DNA of 10,194 nucleotides from CAYVTZ01 sp964454685 (lineage in GTDB: Bacteria > Bacillota > Clostridia > Christensenellales > Christensenellaceae): positions 1-10,194 of the forward strand of contig CAYVTZ010000070.1 of NCBI GenBank assembly GCA_964454685.1, written 5' to 3'. Of the stretch, positions 7,261-10,194 are shown piece after piece. Both the position numbers and the translations under genes were made by a program. How positions within the stretch are numbered: position 1 is the first letter of the stretch; each line of letters opens with the position of its first letter. Below the pieces are notes generated by a model, which worked only from the letters and a program-made list of their open reading frames with translations, searched no databases and had not been told where the DNA came from.

Positions 7261-7500
7261 CTCTGTAGTGTAGCGATCGCCCGTTTTCGGCTGTCTCCCT
7301 TGCAACGCGCAATCGAACCCGGAATGCTCCGACGCTCATTTTTATGTAGCGTCCGGCATTGCCCTCACTCTTTAAAGTACGCACTCCACACTCTGCCTAA
7401 GCGTCAACTGGGTATTGGGCGCAAAAGCACTTTTTTGCAGGCGCAAATTCTTCTTGTGTTCTCCTACAACAAATGCTGTGACGAGGCGCCACAGCATTTG
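7261..7500. repeat. Palindrome-rich pnp/M16 spacer, candidate intergenic repeat
   Basis: No recognisable gene lies here. The spacer holds the 11-bp stem at 7470-7500, a GCAAAA/TTTTGC stem at 7421-7438, an 8-bp direct repeat GGCGCAAA at 7418-7425 and 7440-7447, and a long imperfect hairpin at 7321-7363 (core GACGCT/AGCGTC, outer arms AATGC/GCATT). Two short minus-strand frames are open across it (7372-7497, 41 codons; 7244-7339, 31 codons), and a plus frame is open right through. Dense palindromes with few stops and no homology I recognise suit a small dispersed repeat or MITE-like element. Only one copy is in the window, so this is unproven. No convincing promoter for the M16 gene was found in it. 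Confidence 0.3.
7470..7500 (-). other. Perfect 11-bp stem-loop after pnp
   Basis: CAAATGCTGTG (7470-7480) and CACAGCATTTG (7490-7500) form a perfect 11-bp inverted repeat around a 9-nt loop, 30 nt beyond the pnp stop. On the minus strand the right arm is followed by TTGTAGG, not a U-run. A 3'-end stabilising or processing stem, or part of a dispersed repeat, is therefore more likely than a classical terminator. The perfect pairing makes a structural role likely. Confidence 0.6.
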
Positions 7501-7530
7501 ACTTGTACCCTTCAGTTCCGATCGGAAAAC

Positions 7531-9651
7531 TTAGTTTTCTTCTCCGCCCTGCGGCGCTGCATCTTCCGGTGTCAAACCTTTGTGCGTCAGATTGATTCTT
7601 CCCTGCTTATCGACCTCAATGACCTTCACCAGCAGTTCGTCACCGATGTTGCACACATCTTCCACGCGCTTGATAAACTGGTTTGCGAGGTTCGAGATGC
7701 GGCACATTCCCTCTTTGCCGGGCGCCAGTTCCACGAAAGCGCCAAAGTTCATGATGCGCGTCACCTTACCGTTGAAGATTTCGCCCACTTTCACATCCTT
7801 CGCAATCGTTTCGATCATTTTGCGCGCCTTTGCTGCCGCAGCATCGTCCGCGGTGCAAATCGCCACACGTCCATCATCTTCGATGTCGATTTTCACGCCG
7901 GTTTCGTCGATGATCTTGTTGATGACCTTACCGCCCGAACCAATGACCTCGCGAATCTTGTCCGGGTCAATGGAGAACTGGATGATTTTAGGCGCGTACG
8001 GCGACATCACGGTTTTCGGTGCGCTGATGACTTTATTCATCTCGCCCAAAATGTGCAGTCTGCCGCGCAGTGCCTGCTCCAGCGCGCGTTCCAAAATCTC
8101 TTTGTCGATACCTTTGATTTTAATGTCCATCTGAATCGCGGTGATTCCCTTGGAGGTTCCCGCAACCTTGAAGTCCATGTCTCCCAAAAAGTCCTCAAGA
8201 CCTTGAATATCCGTCAGCACAACGATTTTGCCGTTCTGTTCATCTTTGATCAGTCCCATCGCACAGCCCGCAACCGCAGCCTTCATGGGTACGCCCGCGT
8301 CCATCAATGCCATCGAGCTGGAGCAAACACTCGCTTGCGAAGTCGAACCATTCGAGCTGATGACTTCAGATACCGAGCGAATCGCATACGGGAATTCCTC
8401 CACCGAAGGCAGCATCGGCTCGATCGCGCGCTCTGCCAGCGCACCATGACCCACTTCACGGCGGGATGCACTGCGCATCATCTTCGCTTCACCCGTCGAG
8501 TACGGCGGCATGTTGTAGTGGTGCATATAACGCTTAAAATCGTCATCCGTGATGCCGTCCAGCGTCTGCCCATCGCGCAGGGAGCCCAGCGTCACAATGT
8601 TCATCGCCTGCGTCAAACCACGTGTAAACACAGCGCTGCCGTGCGTTCTGGCAAAGATGCCCGTCTCACACCAGATGGGACGAATGTCCTCATATCCACG
8701 ACCGTCGGGGCGAATGCCCTTGTTGATAATTTTATCGCGGATCACCTCTTTGGTGATGTAATACAGCGAATTCGCAATGTCTGCCGCTCCATCCGGATAT
8801 TCTTCCGCAAAATGCTCGATGGTTTCTTTCTTCACCTGATCTTCACGCGCTTCACGCTCGTCACGATCAAAGGTGTCCACGCTCCAAATAACCCTTTCGG
8901 TCGCATAGGCACGCACCTTTGCATCCAGTTCTTCCGGCACATGATAAACTTCCGGCTCCACCATCGGCTTGCCAATCTCGTCCTTGATATTCTGGATGAA
9001 CTCACAAATGCGTTTGATTTCCTCGTGTCCCAGCAAAATCGCCTGCAACATCTCGGCTTCGGTCACTTCGTTCGCGCCCGCTTCCACCATCATCACGGCG
9101 TCTTTCGTGCCGGAAACGGTCAGATGCAGTCTGCTCTTTTCGCGCTGTGCGCTGTCCGGATTGATGATATATTCACCATCTACCAGGCCAACAATTACAG
9201 AGCCGGTCGGTCCCATAAAGGGCAGCCCCGAAATGGACAGTGCCGCAGAAGACCCGATCATTGCATAAACTTCCGCCGGAATGTCCGTGTCCACAGACAT
9301 CACCGTCGCAATCACCTGTACATCGTTGTAATATCCTTTTGGGAACAGCGGACGGATGGGACGATCGATGAGGCGCGAAGCCAAAATCGCTTTTTCCGAA
9401 GGTCTCCCCTCGCGTTTGATAAAACCGCCGGGGATTTTCCCCACCGCATACATTTTTTCTTCATACTCGACACTCAACGGGAAAAAGTCAATGTTGTCCC
9501 GTTTGTTTTTTGATGCGGTCGCATTGACAAAAACTGCCGTGTCTCCGCAGCGGACGATAACGCTACCGCCTGCTTGAAAGGCGTATTTTCCGCTCTCCAC
9601 CGTGAGAGTCCGGCCGCCAAGCTCCATCGTGTAAACATGATTGTTGTGCAT
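7531..9651 (-). CDS. pnp: Polyribonucleotide nucleotidyltransferase (PNPase)
   Basis: A phosphate-dependent 3'-5' exoribonuclease that releases nucleoside diphosphates from RNA and can add 3' tails in reverse; it works as a cytoplasmic trimer in mRNA decay. The 706 residues are full length. There are two RNase PH-like domains (about 8-230 and 312-545) joined by the helical linker, then a KH domain (about 553-613, GSGG loop at 571-574) and an S1 domain (about 621-691). The catalytic segment LEDFLGDMDFKVAG supplies Asp487, Asp493 and Lys495, equivalent to E. coli D486, D492 and K494. The S1 domain reads CRIS where many homologues have HIS. The ATG at 9651 has an AAGGAGG site at good spacing. 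pnp lies 88 nt after rpsO with no promoter seen between, so read-through is the likely expression route. Confidence 0.98.
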   Translation of the reverse strand: MHNNHVYTMELGGRTLTVESGKYAFQAGGSVIVRCGDTAVFVNATASKNKRDNIDFFPLSVEYEEKMYAVGKIPGGFIKREGRPSEKAILASRLIDRPIRPLFPKGYYNDVQVIATVMSVDTDIPAEVYAMIGSSAALSISGLPFMGPTGSVIVGLVDGEYIINPDSAQREKSRLHLTVSGTKDAVMMVEAGANEVTEAEMLQAILLGHEEIKRICEFIQNIKDEIGKPMVEPEVYHVPEELDAKVRAYATERVIWSVDTFDRDEREAREDQVKKETIEHFAEEYPDGAADIANSLYYITKEVIRDKIINKGIRPDGRGYEDIRPIWCETGIFARTHGSAVFTRGLTQAMNIVTLGSLRDGQTLDGITDDDFKRYMHHYNMPPYSTGEAKMMRSASRREVGHGALAERAIEPMLPSVEEFPYAIRSVSEVISSNGSTSQASVCSSSMALMDAGVPMKAAVAGCAMGLIKDEQNGKIVVLTDIQGLEDFLGDMDFKVAGTSKGITAIQMDIKIKGIDKEILERALEQALRGRLHILGEMNKVISAPKTVMSPYAPKIIQFSIDPDKIREVIGSGGKVINKIIDETGVKIDIEDDGRVAICTADDAAAAKARKMIETIAKDVKVGEIFNGKVTRIMNFGAFVELAPGKEGMCRISNLANQFIKRVEDVCNIGDELLVKVIEVDKQGRINLTHKGLTPEDAAPQGGEEN

Positions 9652-9676
9652 AGATTCCTCCTTGGAATAGTTCCCT

Positions 9677-9692
9677 GACTGTCACCACAGTC
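9677..9692 (-). promoter_or_regulatory. Hairpin in the pnp leader
   Basis: A perfect 6-bp inverted repeat GACTGT/ACAGTC with loop GGTG lies between the rpsO terminator and the pnp ribosome site, about 14 nt upstream of AAGGAGG (9657-9663). It has no U-tract, so it is not a terminator. In E. coli the pnp leader contains a stem cut by RNase III through which PNPase represses itself; a similar role here is a guess from position only. Confidence 0.4.
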
Positions 9693-9706
9693 CACTTCGT
9701 TTTCAG

Positions 9707-9732
9707 AAAAAAAGAGCGAGAAATCCCGCTCT
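9707..9732 (-). terminator. Intrinsic terminator after rpsO
   Basis: The minus-strand RNA forms an 8-bp stem AGAGCGGG/CUCGCUCU (one G-U pair, loop AUUU) followed directly by a run of U. It begins 8 nt after the rpsO stop codon. pnp follows with no visible promoter between, so termination is probably partial. Confidence 0.88.
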
Positions 9733-9739
9733 CCGGTTC

Positions 9740-10003
9740 TTATTTTCTTAAGTTCAGGCTTTGGATCAGCGCTCTGTAACGCTCAATGTCCTTCTCCTTC
9801 AAATACCCCAGCAGGCCTCTTCTCTTACCAACCATTTTCAGCAGCCCACGGCGTGAGTGCGAATCTTTTTTGTTGATTTTCAGATGCTCATTTAGGTGAT
9901 TGATGCGGTATGTCAGCAGTGCAATCTGCACTTCCGGCGATCCGGTATCCCCTTCTTTTTGGGCGTACTTCTGAATGATCTCTGTTTTGATTGCCTTATC
10001 CAT
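9740..10003 (-). CDS. rpsO: 30S ribosomal protein S15
   Basis: S15 is a primary 16S rRNA-binding protein of the small-subunit platform and contacts the central domain. The 87-residue product matches the family length. It carries the GDTGSPEVQ segment (residues 18-26) and the S15 signature from about residue 37 to 69, including HLKINKKDSHSRRGLL and KRRGLLGYL. The ATG at 10003 is chosen because a GGAGG site (within 10011-10018) lies about 7 nt upstream and the protein begins here in the family. The frame stays open 27 codons further to a GTG at 10084, but that part has no S15 character and lies in the leader. It has its own promoter upstream and terminator downstream, with pnp next on the same strand. 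S15 commonly represses its own translation through its leader; whether it does so here is inference. Confidence 0.97.
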   Translation of the reverse strand: MDKAIKTEIIQKYAQKEGDTGSPEVQIALLTYRINHLNEHLKINKKDSHSRRGLLKMVGKRRGLLGYLKEKDIERYRALIQSLNLRK

Positions 10004-10087
10004 TTTTTGTTTCCTCCGTTTTTTAATTATCTCGATATCCTGCGAAGACGTTGGAGAATCGTTCCTCGAAGCATTCGATTTCACATA
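10004..10087 (-). promoter_or_regulatory. rpsO leader with alternative folds around the ribosome site
   Basis: Seen in the sequence: the RNA segment UUCUCC (complement of 10053-10058) can pair over six positions, one of them G-U, with GGAGGA of the Shine-Dalgarno (10013-10018). The same segment can instead close a local hairpin with GAGGA just upstream (stem GAGGA/UUCUC, loop ACGA). Another hairpin, UCGAA/UUCGA, overlaps the upstream arm. Such exclusive folds suit an S15-responsive translational switch, as known for rpsO in Escherichia coli and Geobacillus. I did not match it to a known S15-binding motif, so the regulatory role is inference. Confidence 0.4.
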
Positions 10088-10093
10088 GAAGAT

Positions 10094-10122
10094 ATTCTAC
10101 CACAATCCCCCAATCTTGTAAA
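10094..10122 (-). promoter_or_regulatory. SigA-type promoter of rpsO (-pnp)
   Basis: On the minus strand, TTTACA (-35, 10117-10122) and TAGAAT (-10, 10094-10099) are separated by exactly 17 nt, each matching the consensus at five of six bases. The -10 box is preceded by TGG, an extended -10 element. Transcription should start near 10087, giving a leader of about 84 nt before rpsO. This is the only good promoter I see upstream of rpsO and pnp. Confidence 0.85.
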
Positions 10123-10194
10123 CACCCAATTCATCATCTTCTATACATTGTCAAATGATATGTTACACATTGGCTGCAATTTCATTGTAGTATT

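Noticed and set aside
7304..7323. GGGTTCGATT resembling a tRNA T-loop on the minus strand
   Set aside because: No acceptor stem, anticodon arm or D arm can be built around it.
7360..7410. TTGACG as a -35 box for the M16 gene
   Set aside because: The nearest -10-like sequence is 22 nt away and poor.
7372..7497. 41-codon minus-strand frame starting inside the 11-bp stem
   Set aside because: Weak ribosome site, start codon buried in a perfect hairpin, no recognisable family; treated as part of the spacer structure.
6997..9513. Very long plus-strand open frame opposite pnp and the M16 gene
   Set aside because: It runs antisense to two well-conserved genes, its translation is rich in His, Arg and Phe with no domain I recognise, and it is an effect of codon bias on the other strand.
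10004..10084. In-frame 27-codon N-terminal extension of S15 from a GTG
   Set aside because: Family start and Shine-Dalgarno both fit the ATG at 10003; the extension is leader sequence.
10149..10154. Perfect TTGACA on the minus strand upstream of rpsO
   Set aside because: No acceptable -10 box at 15-19 nt; the promoter at 10094-10122 is much better.
10163..10192. Possible C-terminal end of an upstream gene (frame reading YYNEIAANV, then stop)
   Set aside because: Only nine codons are visible, so nothing can be claimed.

Overview
The window is a block of conserved bacterial housekeeping genes, all read from the minus strand. In transcription order (right to left) they are rpsO, pnp, an M16 zinc peptidase gene, ftsK/spoIIIE, rimO, pgsA and recA. 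A pnp-linked M16 peptidase followed by ftsK, rimO, pgsA and recA is a Bacillota pattern, most like Clostridia. Strong AGGAGG-type ribosome sites, SigA-type promoters with TG-extended -10 boxes and U-tailed terminators agree with this. Genus cannot be read from the sequence. No plasmid, phage, IS, CRISPR or RNA gene was found.

Right end (9707-10194): rpsO has a clear promoter, a leader of about 84 nt that can fold in competing ways around its ribosome site, and its own terminator. pnp starts only 56 nt past the terminator with no promoter I can see, so it is probably fed by read-through from rpsO, as in the classic rpsO-pnp arrangement. A small perfect hairpin precedes pnp.

Middle (5618-7530): a 283-nt spacer rich in palindromes separates pnp from the M16 peptidase gene, which ends in a good intrinsic terminator. 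A 349-nt gene-free stretch follows, carrying the promoter for the next operon and some short protein-like frames of unknown origin.

Left part (180-5617): ftsK, rimO, pgsA and recA form a tight operon. The junctions are 0 nt (ftsK/rimO), a 4-nt ATGA overlap (rimO/pgsA) and 3 nt (pgsA/recA), so translation is probably coupled. The operon combines chromosome segregation, ribosomal protein modification, phospholipid synthesis and recombination. No LexA-type operator was seen by eye. Positions 1-179 after recA hold no convincing gene and no obvious terminator.

No previously undescribed system is evident. The points most worth checking are an aberrant 13-residue segment in RimO that looks like a pair of compensating frameshifts, the rpsO leader, and the three intergenic spacers, which may be dispersed repeats.
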